A stretch of DNA of 64,000 bases from Ophioceras dolichostomum (Eukaryota; Ascomycota; Sordariomycetes; Magnaporthales; Ophioceraceae), in NCBI GenBank assembly GCA_003049485.1, contig PYST01000013.1:1-64000 (forward strand), given 5' to 3'. Position numbers and translations under genes: made by a program. Positions 33,486 through 45,703 of this stretch are shown here, piece by piece; the first letter of the stretch is position 1, and each line of letters opens with the position of its first letter. A model generated the notes under the pieces. It was not told the origin of the DNA. It saw only the letters and a list, made by a program, of their open reading frames with translations, and did no database searches.

Positions 33486-35780
33486 TCAAGCCTTCGCAAT
33501 CTCGATCAGGAAGCTCAGCATTCCTCTTCCAGGCACCGACGCACCGCTCACTGATCCGTCCGTCCCGACTGTCAAGGTTGTCACGGCAGTCATGTCGTTT
33601 GACTTTTGAAAGGAGAATCGCCCACTAGTGTTAGACATGCAGACAAAGAGGGGGGGCTCAGACCCAAAAGCTGTAAAGGAGGGGAGTTGAGGGTGATGCA
33701 CAGGGCTTGGGGACTTACATTGTCTGTGACCCACGCCTTCGCAGAAGCAGCGGTCACGCCAGCGACGGAGAGTGCCGCAGCACCGGTTCCAGAGTTCTTA
33801 GAGGGGGGGGGGAAAGGAGGGTGGTCAGCGTCCTGCTCTTTCTCCCCTCCCTTATTCTCAAGACAGACCCTATGCTGGTATGTACTCACGATAACATTGA
33901 CAGCCAATGTGCCGTTCGAGTTCAGGAAAGCTGTGGATCGCAGGTTGTTGCCACCACTAACCTGCACACGCACGGCGCCGGGCCGGACTGTGCGGCTGAA
34001 CTGTGCGAAGGCCCAGAACCTCTTGGACACCACATAGTCTCGTTTGTCCGTATCCACCAGGATGAGCTTCTCGTTATTGTTGTTGTTTGTTCTTTGGTCC
34101 TCTACAATTGTTTTCCCCACAATTTCCCTCCGCTCTCTTCCATTTCGTCTACTCCCGCCCTCGAGTTTCCCAAGGAACGATAGAGACGAAATAGTCGAGA
34201 CGAAGGGGTGCGGGGGAAGTGTCAGCTTCAGATTTGGCTGACTGATGAAGGGACCAGGTTTGTTGTTCTTGTTTCGCCTTCGAGGCTGGGAGAAAAGGTA
34301 GGTAGCAGAGGAAGGTAGGTGCACTCACGCGTTCCCACCCACCACAGGTATGCACTCAGGTTTCCGGTCGTGAGACCAGTGTATATCTGATTGGCCCAAT
34401 AGAAGCCGTCGCCGGCTCCGCCACTGCTGTACCCTATTCACAAGACGACTTTTCTTAGCACAACGACGGCTCGGCCACGATGCACAACCGAAAGAAAGAA
34501 CTCTCTCAAGAACCACAAGAGAAGGAACCAAGACCAGCTCTGGTCGGGTCGGGGGGACTTGAGAGTGATTCTTTGACTCACATGCGGTGGACCACCGGCC
34601 GTTCAAGTCAGAAATCTCCGTCTGCCACACCTTCTGCTTCGTGGGCTGAGCGCCACCAATGCCCGAGGTGTAGGTGTGATAGGAAACCACCGCCAGCTGG
34701 TCCTCGGCCCCGCCCGAGACGATGGCCTGTGTCATGGACCTCTGGGCGTTGAATCCCGTCGCCTCGCAGCACACGATCTGGACCCGGGTCAGGTTGGCCT
34801 TCTGGAGCGTCGGATAGAGAATCTTGATGAAGTCTGCCGCCTGCTGCCCGTTCATCTGCATGGACGCGTAGCTCGTGCTGTTGTCCTCGGTGTTAGTATG
34901 CCCTCCCATCAGAAGACGCTATACGGTGGATGTCGAAAAGCGACCAAGCTATCGAGGCCCCTTCGACGGTGGACCCACCTCAAGTCGGGCTCGTTTAAAA
35001 ACCTTGAGAGTCAATGGCATCGTCAGCAAAATTTTCCAACAGCTCGGAGAAGCATCCATGACAGCCAGACCAGACCCCTCGGACCACTCACCCTAAATGC
35101 GTTATGTCAACTCCCTCCTGCTTGTACAGCTGAACAAGCTTGACGAGGTAATTGGCATACGCCTGCCTCCAGTCGCCGCTGTTGCATCTCGAGCCGCCGC
35201 TCCCGCACAGGTTCCCACCGTTAGAGTCTCTGCCGTTACTCTTCATAAAACCCGGTGCGCTCCAGGCGTTGGCGTAGAACGTCCTGACCCCGTATTTAAC
35301 CTGATCATGAAACGAAGAAGAGTCAGACAACATTTCCCTCATCCTCATTAGCTATGACGAATCGTTTCTCCTAGTCCATACAGCTTGCTGCGAGACCCAG
35401 AGCTGGCCAGAGTCTTTGCCGTCCCAAACGTAGTTCGGCTCCGCGTCCGGGCTGCTCGGCCCTCGAGGGAGGATCGTGTTCATCCAGTCGCTCGACGAGT
35501 CCGGGCTGCTGCCGATGCCGTTGCGCAGGATGGAGAACTGCGCGCCGGACTCGCCGAACAGGAGCTCCACCAGCGCCGTCCGCTTCGCCTCGGGTAGGTT
35601 GACGATGTTGTTCGCCCGCTGGAACGCCTCGCTGAACCCGAAGCCGTCGATCGTCTGGAACTTCCGGGTCAGGTCCACGGTGAGTTTGGTGCCGGCCTGA
35701 CGGGGTTTCAGCACGGCAGCCGGCGAGGCTGTGGTGGCGACTGGCAGCAAGGCTGCCACGAGTAGGGGGAGGTGCATCAT
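33486..35780 (-). CDS. Secreted glycoside hydrolase family 30 glycanase (xylanase-like, GH30_7 type)
   Basis: Eight exons: 35780-35382, 35300-35092, 35002-34979 (24 bases), 34877-34582, 34433-34329, 34101-33890, 33796-33719 and 33602-33486. They give about 479 residues. A hydrophobic signal peptide ending near A-T-T-A-S-P precedes F-Q-T-I-D-G-F-G-F-S-E-A-F-Q-R-A-N, a GH30 hallmark. The acid/base Glu is in F-L-N-E-P-D-L, encoded by the 24-base exon. The nucleophile Glu is probably in V-W-Q-T-E-I-S-D-L. The C-terminal beta domain has R-F-W-A-F-A-Q-F-S-R-x-x-R-P-G-A. Substrate is inferred as xylan or glucuronoxylan from resemblance to fungal GH30_7 enzymes; beta-1,6-glucan is less likely. The enzyme should act outside the cell on plant wall polymers. 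Confidence 0.87.
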
Positions 35781-37002
35781 CACGGGTCGTCCAGGCCCTC
35801 TCTTTTTTTTCGTGGCAAAATTCGTGTTTTTACAGCTACTGCACAAGTGAGAGAAGCAGCCGTCTTCGATCGATATCGAGGTCAACAAGCCATCAATTCT
35901 CCCCCTGAGAGGAGCAGCGTCTTCTGGGCTCATTTTATGCTTCCAGCAACCATCCGCCAAGACTTATATAACACACACACACTTCTCAAAAAACATCGTG
36001 GAGAGCTCCCTTCGGCACATGCCTTGGCCTCGTGGCTAAATACTCCGTCCAGGAAATACTATATATAGAGGGGAGCCAAGGGAAGAGCAGCGGGGAGACA
36101 TGATATTCTGTAGTGGCTTAGGATGTTCCGTGCTCCAAAACCTGGATATATCCAAGCCTATTCCTGTGCCTTGGGGTTGTTCCGTTCCACCGGGGAGTTG
36201 AAGAAGGCAGCTTTTACTGGTAGTAATCGTGCTCCACAAGCTTCGATGTGTATTGTCTGCTTCTGCTTTTAGCCTGATTGCGGTCAGGAGGAGGAGCTCG
36301 ACGAAGCTGGTGGCCGAATCCGTTACGAAAATGCCTAGATATGGAAATAGCCAACACCCAATCGAGTGGGGGCCAGTTGACGTTCTCTCTTCTTAGCTGG
36401 GATTCCCTGACGGGAGGCCTGAACTCAAATTGTCTTGTCTGTTGTTTCTCCGCTTATCTTCCTAGTAAGCACCACGACAGGGGAGTGCCCCCAGCGGCTC
36501 TGGAAACCCTGTGACCGACACAAAGGAGAAAAGAAGGTGAGGAAGGTGAGCTCCTGGTGGTGATTCTCGGCCTTGCGAGGGAAGGTACAAGGTACCTGGG
36601 CAATGCCTCGGCTGGGAAGCTTATCCACGCCGATCCTGCCCTGCGCGGGGCGGACTGGAGACGGGAACCCCCCAACCCAACGCCAAGCCAGGGCCCTGTC
36701 ACATCCCACCTGCATCATCCACAACAAACTCCCGACGCAGACCACCACGGGCAGCAATTGTTCATTCATCGAGATATTCTTGTCGAGTGTGACTTGCTGC
36801 TGTTAGGTTTAGATTCTGTCATTCACGTCTAGACTCCCCTTTGTTTGTTTGAATTTGAATTTGAATTCAATTATTCCACTACTTCCTTTACTGCATACAA
36901 CCAGTCCCTTCTCGAACTCCATTCGGGATTCGACGTAATTGACGTCGTCCGAACGTCATCCCTCCCTCCCTCAATCCATGTCTTCCTTCGGAATAAGCCA
37001 GC
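35781..37002. other. Divergent promoter region between GH30 and TRAF-like RING genes
   Basis: About 1.2 kb with no supported gene other than the upstream ORF at its right edge. A short GAATTT-type direct repeat (36849-36867) lies in the presumed leader of the RING gene. Confidence 0.5.
35965..35971 (-). promoter_or_regulatory. TATA box of the GH30 gene
   Basis: TATATAA about 185 bases upstream of the GH30 start codon, followed by a CA-rich run near 35970-35982. Confidence 0.45.
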
Positions 37003-37025
37003 ATGCCACCTCCGAATACTCCTGA
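36978..37025 (+). other. Upstream ORF overlapping the RING-protein start
   Basis: An ATG at 36978 begins a 15-codon frame that ends in TGA at 37023-37025. It overlaps the main start at 37003 in another frame. If the leader includes it, it would lower translation of the main protein. Whether the transcript starts upstream of it is not known. Confidence 0.4.
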
Positions 37026-38904
37026 AGAGGGACTCCCCGGTGTTGGAGGCTCCAACCAGACTCAGAACCTCGGAGCAGCAGACCTGGTACCCCAAGAGCT
37101 TCGTGACGCCGAGCAACAGCTCAGCGAGATCCAGATCCAGGCTCAGCTTCTCCAGGATCTCCAAATACCCCGCGCCGGTTCGACGACGAGCAGCGAGGAT
37201 ACGCTCGAAGCGATGCCGACGACGCCGCAGCCCGAGAGCAGCAGAAAGTGCCCGGAGCTCGACTGGGCGGCTCTGGAATACGTGAGCACAGTCAGCGAGA
37301 ACCTGTGCTGCCCCATCTGCCAACTGCCCATGGTCTCGCCCGTCAAGACCCGATGCGAGCACATGTTCTGTCGCGAATGTTTCGACATAGCGCTCGAACA
37401 CAACAACATCTGCCCCCTGGATCGCAAGACCTTCCAGAACGAGATCGAGAGGGGCCGATATCCGGCCAAGACCGCCCCCCGCGTAATTATCAACCTCCTC
37501 GACGAGCTCAAGGTCAAATGCCCGAACCCGAAGTGCCCACGCGTCGAGCAGCGGTCCATGATCAAGCACCACTACGAGGAGGACTGCGTCCACACCCGCG
37601 TCCCCTGCCCGGACCCGACATGCGAGAAGACCATCCGGCGCATCGAGCTGCAGCAAGACAAATGCTCGCATAGGATCGAGCCATGCGAGCTGTGCGGCAA
37701 GCTGGTGGACCGTGCGGACATGGACGAGCACTTCGAGACCGACTGCTCTATGAAGCTCCTGACCTGCGAGCACTGTGGCAAGGAGGTCCTTAGGCATAGA
37801 TTCGTCGAGGTCCACATGCAAGAGTGCACAGAGCTCAAGAGACCGTGCCGTTTCTCCTCCACCGGCTGCCCGGCCATGGTCAGGAAGGCCGATGTGGCAG
37901 ACCACGAGCGAGGCTGTCCGTTCCGCGCCATCATCGAGATGGCCACCAACTTCCGGAAGCACATGGACATGATGGACCAGCGGCTGAGCAACCACGAGAA
38001 GTCGCTTCAGGAGCTCAGCAATGCGAGCCCGTCGGCGTCAGCGTGGTGGCCACGCTCTCCCATCTCTTCCGCAGCCGCAACCCCCTCTCGCGGCATGACC
38101 AGGCCATCGAGCCGCGAGGGCTTCCTAAGCGCCGGCCTCGCAGCCGCCTCCGCCTCGTCGCTGGACCTGTCCCCGCTGCAGCCAATGGCGCAGCACCAGC
38201 AGCAGCAGCAGCCACCGATGTCGCGCCAAGAGTTCCGAGACCGCATGGCCGATCCGCGAGGGGTCAACACCGGCATGCCCCCGTTCAGCTCCTACATCAC
38301 GCCCCGGAGCCGCCACAACAGCAACAGCTCGTGCCCGGACCACGACGAGAACCACGCGCTGTTCACGCGCCTCCTGAACGGCCTCAGCGAGTGCGAGAGG
38401 AACACGGAGAACTTCGGCCGGCTGCTCACGGAGCAGGGGCGCCACCACGACATGGTCATGATGAGCGAGCTAGTGCCCCTGAAGGAGCAGGTCAATGAGC
38501 TGCGCAACTCCATCGCCGCCATGGGGGTCGACCTCACCATCGTCATGAACCGCCAGAAGTCCATGTCTCGCAGCGCCGGTGCTAATGGTGGCAACAACGC
38601 CAACGCCAACGCCAATAGCGGAAGCGGCGGCGGCGGCGGCGGGAACGGCGGAAACGGCGGCAGCCCCCTGTCGAATGCCGCGACTACGGGAGCTAACTCT
38701 GACAACTCCGGCGGCAGCCTGAGCCCGACCAACGCTTCAGCGGCGTACTCTGACGGCCGCGCCCACTTCCAGCAGCAGCAGCAGCAGTATGGAAGCAGCG
38801 GTAGTCGCCAAGCAGGCGGCGGCTACCAAGGAGGAGGCCACCAGGGAGCTGGTTACCAGGGGGGCTACCTAGGCACAGGCGGTTACACCCCTCCCCGTCT
38901 GTGA
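37003..38904 (+). CDS. TRAF-like RING and zinc-finger protein
   Basis: A single 633-residue frame. A RING finger (about 102-144) reads C-P-I-C, then C-E-H-M-F-C-R-E-C, then C-P-L-D, with Asp as last metal ligand as in TRAF6. Four or more TRAF-type Cys/His fingers follow to about residue 310 (C-P-N-P-K-C, H-H-Y-E-E-D-C, C-P-D-P-T-C, C-E-L-C-G, C-E-H-C-G, C-P-F-R-A). Next come a possible coiled coil (N-F-R-K-H-M-D-M-M-D-Q-R), Ser/Ala-rich and Gln runs, a helical block, and a Gly/Asn-rich and G-Y-Q-G-G tail. No MATH domain is visible. Likely an E3 ubiquitin ligase or scaffold; partners unknown. Confidence 0.85.
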   Translation: MPPPNTPEEGLPGVGGSNQTQNLGAADLVPQELRDAEQQLSEIQIQAQLLQDLQIPRAGSTTSSEDTLEAMPTTPQPESSRKCPELDWAALEYVSTVSENLCCPICQLPMVSPVKTRCEHMFCRECFDIALEHNNICPLDRKTFQNEIERGRYPAKTAPRVIINLLDELKVKCPNPKCPRVEQRSMIKHHYEEDCVHTRVPCPDPTCEKTIRRIELQQDKCSHRIEPCELCGKLVDRADMDEHFETDCSMKLLTCEHCGKEVLRHRFVEVHMQECTELKRPCRFSSTGCPAMVRKADVADHERGCPFRAIIEMATNFRKHMDMMDQRLSNHEKSLQELSNASPSASAWWPRSPISSAAATPSRGMTRPSSREGFLSAGLAAASASSLDLSPLQPMAQHQQQQQPPMSRQEFRDRMADPRGVNTGMPPFSSYITPRSRHNSNSSCPDHDENHALFTRLLNGLSECERNTENFGRLLTEQGRHHDMVMMSELVPLKEQVNELRNSIAAMGVDLTIVMNRQKSMSRSAGANGGNNANANANSGSGGGGGGNGGNGGSPLSNAATTGANSDNSGGSLSPTNASAAYSDGRAHFQQQQQQYGSSGSRQAGGGYQGGGHQGAGYQGGYLGTGGYTPPRL

Positions 38905-40508
38905 TGGTGCCCACCCTCGCTCCCTATCGAGCTGGTTCTTTTTGTTTTCCTGCCATGATATTTTGAGTGTTTTTTTCTGCTGTTTTTGCTGGCTGGCTGG
39001 CCGCCGATAGCCGCCTGACTTCTGTTGTCTTGTAGGGACGGATGGTACTAGGTGATGAGGAGTCAAGGCTCTTACTACAGGGGTATGACTGGCTTTCTTC
39101 TTTTCTGCTTCGCCTGACTCACGCGGCCAACGGCTGTGGACAGTTCCAGGTGCTTTTTTTTGGATTCTTTGTTTCGTTTCTCCTTCACCCAGCTTTGCCT
39201 CCAACAGTTGAGGTCCTTATCTTCTTCTTCTTCCCATCTTCACCGAAGTCTGCCAACAGCAGTTGGCGAGAGGAACGGTGCCCACGTGTTTTTACTTGTT
39301 TTGCTTTCCATTTTCAATTGTTCTGTCAAAAACAGGCCGAACGGAGTTCGAGGGCTTAAGACAGGGATGTGTCGGAAAGGCACCACAACATACCCGCGAA
39401 GCTTTTTTCTCTCTTTTCCCGCTTTGCACATTACTCTAGATGGATGATGGAACTTTCAAGGCCATGAATAATGGATTATATCATGTCTGCGTTTGCGAAA
39501 AATAAAAATAAAAAGATAGCTCGAATCAAAAACCCGGTTGTCTTCGCAAAACCTCAGCGGCGTCAAAAGCAAGATGTAGGTTTCTTGTCGCTTGATTTTT
39601 GCTTCTCCCTCCCTGGTCATCCCCAATTAGCTTGTCGACCACCAAACTTTAGTGCCTGGTACCAGGCAGGGAGAGACTTTCAGCCCAACGAGTCATTGAA
39701 CAACAGAAAGCTATCGTGGTTTAAAAGACGGAGTTTTCTCTATTCTCAAAATAGAAAGACATGGGATTCCAGAGTGCCCGAGGCAGTAAACCTTCGGTGG
39801 AATGCCTGTTGATGCATCATCTCAAGCGAGAGACATGTCGGCGATAAGCCCGGACAAGTTCACTTCGAATAACAACCCGGACGATATCATGAAGTTCAAA
39901 GCCAAATACTCCATATAACGTAACGTAACGTAGTGTATTTTCCACCGGACCATCATAGCGTCCTGGTGCCTGTGACAGGGTCAAAACAGCGCTGCCTTCC
40001 CCAGAGGTGGCCAAACCAAGTGATGAGGGGGCGTTTTTGTACGCCCATACTAAAGCAGATGTTTCCCAGTTAACGTGGTATATCCAAACGTTCATAGAAT
40101 CGAACAGGAGCCGTAGGACAGAGGGGGCGAAAGATTCTGAGAGAACACACAAGAACCCTATTATACTTAGAGCCCAACGCTAACGCCTGCGTACGATTTC
40201 AAATCGCACGGCTGGGAGTCACGGAGTTTAGCACAGCTGAGTTGGTCGTTGGAGCGGCCACTAATTCAGTGTACTCAGCGGCGTTGATAGGCTCCCACCA
40301 AGACTTAACTCCCCCGCCATGGGACTTTGAAAGTGGGGCGGTGACGGTTGCCTTGAACGAAGTACAACCACATCCCTCCCCACTATCCACTGATTTGACC
40401 GGACCTTCAGCTCGACCTGCGTTCCGGCTCCGAACCCCGTCACCCACCACATCGCAAGGGCGCCTTCACGACCTTCACATCAGACTGCAGGACTGTTCAA
40501 GGGCAACC
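38905..40508. other. Intergenic, 3' of the RING gene and promoter of UFD2
   Basis: About 1.6 kb with no supported gene. A TAACG unit repeats three times near 39917-39932. A 111-codon minus-strand frame (39817-40152) lacks an ATG start and recognisable features. Confidence 0.5.
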
Positions 40509-43500
40509 ATGGATCCCAACGAGCAGCAGCAGCCGCCGCCGCAGCCGGAGGAGCAGGAGCCGTCGCTCCCTCCAGCAGAGCAGGTGCGTGGCCATCTCAC
40601 GCAGCAGCCAGAGCCGAGACTCCGACCTCGCCTCCGGGCTATCTATTCCTACGCACACCGTCTCTCCTTGCTGACCAAATGGTCCATCGGATCTTCTAGA
40701 TGCGCGCTCGTCGACTCGCAAAACTCGGTGGCGCTGCCGCTACCTCGTCAACATCTTCTGCCCCGCCGTCCACAACGTCGTCCTCTAGCCCTGCTGTCGC
40801 AGCTGCTGTGAGTGGCAAACACCCTCAGCAAACTGAGAACACTGGCGCTCCCGTGGCCTCGCCCGCATCGTCTTCGGTATCCATGTCGACTCGCTTGAGC
40901 AGTGATGCTGGCACAACGGCTACGCTCTCCTCCCGGCCCGTCACCGCTGCGAGCGAGACAAAGCCGGTCGGGCCAAGCACACAAGATCAAGGTACTAGCC
41001 ACACCAACCACCACCACCACCACCATCACAACACCAAGGGCGCCGCAACAGAGGCAGCAAATATTGAAATGCAACCAGGCACACGACCGCAGAAAATGAT
41101 AAAGCGCGAGACGCCGGAAGAGTGGGCGGATAAGACCGTCTCCCACTTCTTCCGCGTCTCCCTCGACCCCAACCGCAAGCTCGACGTCCACGGCCACGAA
41201 CTCACATTCCTCCCCAACATCCGCGCCGAACTCGAGGAGGCCGGCTCTCCTATACTACTCTCTACCGACAGCCTAGACTCCATCATCCTGGAGGCTGGCT
41301 CTGCCTTCCCGCTTGACAAGCCACTCCTCGACTACCTGCTGCCATGTTGGAAGCGGATCGTCAAGTTCACCAAGATGCAGCGCGACCCTTCGCCGGAGAA
41401 GCAGAACGTCCTCAAAGAGGCCAGGCGGCTCTGCATGAGCTACTCCGCATTCGCGCTCACGATGCCAGATCTGTTTGGGTATGTTTAAACGTTCAAGCGA
41501 ACGCTATAGCAGAAAGTGTAACGATCATGGATCATGACTGACTGACTGTTGTGCCCTGTGAGGGCTCGGGCCCCCAATTACACAGCCGCGAGGAGAACCC
41601 CAAACACGATACCATCGTTCCATACCTCCTCAGGGACCTGGATCACGAGTCCGGAATGTGTCTAGAGTTCGTGGGCGAGGCTGTAACCCGGTTCCAAGAC
41701 GACGAGGCCTTCGAACAGGTATTCGTGAACGCCATGCTTGAGATCAGCACGAAGTTGGCTAGGATGAACATGAGTGATGACTTCAAGCGATACGTTAATG
41801 TTCGTGAGCTCTTCCAGCATCCAATCACATCCTTTTTACTTGAGCCCAATTCCGACTTTAGACATGACTTATGCCCTTGACCAACACTGACATTCTAGCA
41901 CCGTCCTCCACACTTGTTTAGGCCTTGGTTTTGTATTCGAAGTATAAAGAGCTTATGACAGCGGTTGCCATGCATCCCTGCTTCGTCATGTCGACGTCTG
42001 CACCGAACATCGAGAAGATGACGATCCTCGGACCTTTTTTCCGACTCTCTCCCCTGCAACCCGACTTCGCCAAGACGTACTTCCCGAATCCGACGACACT
42101 GGATGATGGGCGGGTGCGCAGCGCACAGAGCGCGATGCAGATCATCTTGGCCACGCATCAGATGGACCTCCTGGCCGTCATAAACAACTTCGTGCGTGTC
42201 GGCAGCGAGGTAAGGAGCCGCGTGCTGGACTGGTTCGCCCTGGTCGTGAACTCCAACCACAAGCGGCGAGCCATGCAGGTCGACCCGAAGGAAGTTTCGT
42301 CCGACGGCTTCATGCTCAACGTCACCGCCATCATCGACGGCTTGTGCCAGCCCTTCATGGACACCACCTTCTCCAAGATCGGCCGCATCGACATCGACTA
42401 CCTGCGCCGCCAGCCCCGGGTCGACATCAGCGACGAGACCAAGCTGAATGCCGACCAGAACCAGTCCGACAAGTTCTACGGCAACGAGGCGGGGGGCACG
42501 AGCAACTTCATCTCCGAGGTCTTCTTCCTTGCCCTGGCCGCCCACAACTACGGCACAGAGGCCATCAGCGACAAGCTGAAGAATCTGGATAGGCATATTG
42601 ATAGTTTCAGGAGAAACCTCGAGAGTTTTGAGGCCGAGCGCCCGCGCTTCCAGAATGTATGCGTGTAGCCCTTCTCATCTCCCGTATCTTCTCTCACAAC
42701 GATGGCTTCCCTTTCTCTCACGTTCTGGTCCGTCGCTGACTCCCTTTCCTTCTGTTGCCTTAGAATCCGGCGCACCTACACATGTTCAACCAACGAACCG
42801 AGCGATATCGAGAGGCACTGGACATGAGCATGGCCCTGAAGCATGCCACCATCGGTGTTCTGAGCGACGAGAAAATGCAGGGGAAGTCTCTGCAATTCAT
42901 GCGATACGTCACTGTATGGTTGCTCAGGGTGGCAAGCCAGACCGAGTTCACTCCCGATGCGTGGTTAAAGTAAGTCGATCATTAAGTCGATCATTCTCCC
43001 TCACTCTCCCCTCGTCCTTCGTCTAGGTGGTCTTCTCGATCTCGACGTGTTAAGTACTGACGAATGCATCCTCGTGCAGGCTTCCACTCCCAACCCCGCC
43101 CCCCGAGGCCTTCAGCTGTCTTCCCGAGTACGCGCTACAGATTATTCTTGACAACTTCAAGTTTGCCTTCAAGTAAGTTTGAACAAATGACTACTCTGCC
43201 TTCCTCGTCCTCCTGTGTCTTTCTCAGTACTAAAATGTCACAACCAGCACGGTGCCACAAGTCCTGATGTCATCCGTCGGCGATGAGCTGATGATTCTCT
43301 GCATCACTCTCCTGGAGTCTTCAGAATACATCCGCAACCCCTACATGAAGTCGGCCCTCGTGACGCTTCTCTATTTCGGTGTGACACAGTGGTTCCGCCA
43401 TTGGAAGAATGGGGTCATGACCGATGTGTTGATGGGGTCCAAGTTCGCCAACGAGTACCTCCTGCACGCACTTATGAAATTCTACATAGAGTGCGAATCC

Positions 43501-44538
43501 ACGGGAGCGCACACGCAGTTCTACGACAAGTTCAACATCCGGTTCGAAATCTTCTACATAATACAGAAGGTGTGGCCCAACGTCCACTACCACCGGCAGC
43601 TGATCAGGCAGAGCAAGGTCAACCGGGCGTTCTTCGTCCGTTTCGTCAACATGCTCCTGAACGATGCCACGTACGTGCTGGACGAGGCCTTGACCAAGTT
43701 CCAGAAGATCCATGAGCTACAGGAGCAGCTCAAGGAGACCGGCTTGTCGGAGGAGGATAGGACGGCCAAGCAAGACGAGCTGAAGACGGTGGAAGGGCAT
43801 GCGACCTCATACATGCACCTCACTAACCAGACCGTGTCCATGATGAAGCTGTTCACCGAGGCGCTGGGCGACTCATTTACGATGCCCGAGATCGTCCAGC
43901 GGCTAGCGGGCATGCTAGACTACAACCTAGAGACGCTCGTGGGGCCCAAGTCGATCAAGCTCAAAGTGGAGGACCCTAGGAAGTACCGCTTCGAGCCGAA
44001 GACGCTCCTGACGGGCATCGTGGACATATATCTCAACCTGGGCAAGCAGCCGGCCTTCATCGAGGCCGTGGCCGCGGACGGCAGGTCCTACAAGCCCGAG
44101 ACGTTCTCGGCGGCGTCGAGGATCCTGGGCGCGCGGGTCGGGACCGACCCGTCCAAGGTCGCGCAGTTCGACCGGCTCGCGGCCAAGTTCGCGGCGGCGA
44201 AGGAGCTCGCCGACCAGGCCGAGCTCGACTTCGGCGAGGTCCCCGCCGAGTTCGAGGACCCGCTCATGAGCGACCTGATGAAGGACCCCGTGCAGCTGCC
44301 CTCGGGCAACGTGGTCGACCGCTCGACCATCATGCAGCACCTGCTGTCGGACCCTAAGGACCCGTTCACGCGCCAGCCGATGACCATCGAGGACGTCGTG
44401 CCGCGCGCGGACCTGCGGCAGCAGATCGAGGCGTGGAAGGCAGAGCGCATCGAGGCTTCCAGGAAGTCGAAGCTGGCGGCCATCGCTGACGTTGACGTTG
44501 ACGTTGGCGTTGATGCCATGGATACTACTACGGAGTAG
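40509..44538 (+). CDS. ufd2: Ubiquitin conjugation factor E4 (UFD2), U-box ubiquitin ligase
   Basis: Seven exons: 40509-40583, 40700-41478, 41586-41799, 41922-42656, 42764-42969, 43080-43172 and 43248-44538. They give 1130 residues. After a Gln/Pro-rich start and R-A-R-R-L-A-K-L-G-G come a Ser/Thr/Ala-rich stretch and a run of seven His. The long helical UFD2 core follows, with T-I-L-G-P-F-F-R-L-S-P-L, D-W-F-A-L-V-V-N-S-N-H-K-R and the block starting V-G-D-E-L. The C-terminal U-box (about 1040-1115) has D-P-L-M-S-D-L-M-x-D-P-V and L-P-S-G-N-V-V-D-R-S-T-I. UFD2 extends short ubiquitin chains on Cdc48 clients for proteasomal turnover. The tail ends in an Asp/Val repeat. Confidence 0.95.
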
Positions 44539-45703
44539 TCGAAACAGGGTGCCGTTGGGGTCGTCCCTTCTGAAGTGAAAGGGGGTGAGGGAGGGGTTGT
44601 GAGGCGCAGAAGAATGAGCGACGAGTAGAAGGGGAGTAAGCACGGGAAAGACTGTGAAAGAATCGAATTAGCGGTTGGGGGAGGAGATCAAGCATCACTA
44701 CTACTAGCCAGATCTTCAGAGCGGTTTCTTGGTCTTTTTGGAATACGGAGGGAATCATCAATGTGTTTACTAAGGGCTCGCAGGTTGTCACATGAAGTTT
44801 CAAGGCTCTCATGCTCTTTATTTTTTTTGCTTTGACTTCCCCTCTTCCATCTCTACCCGCAGAGTTCCAAGAAAGAGGGGCGGTTCATCTCATCATCATC
44901 TCCGAGTCATCACTGTACCTTACGTACTGTGTGTGGTGTTGCGCAACAGCGGTGTTTATACCCTAGTATAGATAGATGGATATGGGCTTGGTCACTTCAC
45001 TGGCAGTGCTTTATTGTCGGACATTCCCGAACGAGTTCGAGGGTTGCGGAAGGACTGGAATGAACGAGCGTACTGTATTTCTCACGACCACTAGATAATG
45101 ATTGTTGACAAACCGAGAGCCAAACACGAAGCGATTGAACGACAACCTTTCTACTTGCATATGGGTTATTCGCAGTTTCGGGATTCGTATAGGTTTTTGA
45201 TTTTGTCGGACAAAGACCCATCGCGATTGAGGCTGAAGTTGACAACAACGTGACATGAGCCCGAGACATGCATGTGTTTGTTTGTTGGAGCGGTTGCATG
45301 TGGCCAACAACGTTGAACAGTGCCCCCTCAGTGGCCAGTTTGCCCCTCCAACTGCCCCCAACGGCTAAAATCCGGCCCTGAATGCTTAATTTCCTTAGCG
45401 CATCTGCATCCCTTTGAGTGACTGCTTCCTTCGTGCATGTTGTCATCAATCATCATAGCCCATGCGTCATGTCAAAGACAGCCCTTGCACACCAAAACAG
45501 CGCATGCATATACACTACCGCGCACCCCCTCATTTTCTGAAGCTCTCTATCAAACCAACGCATCCCCACTCTCTCTGTGGTAAAAGCCGTAAACAACAAC
45601 ACGCGACAGCAACGACATCAGCGACAGCAGGGTAAAAGGCAGAGAAGCAGGCAAAGCGCAAACCAATCGATGGCATTGCGCAACGAGACTGGTAGAGAAG
45701 AAG
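44539..45703. other. Intergenic, 3' of UFD2 and promoter of the TBC gene
   Basis: About 1.2 kb. Frames here are short and lack features; nothing recognised. Confidence 0.55.

Noticed and set aside
39817..40152. 111-codon minus-strand frame
   Set aside because: No ATG start, no homology signal, and no promoter or splice context.
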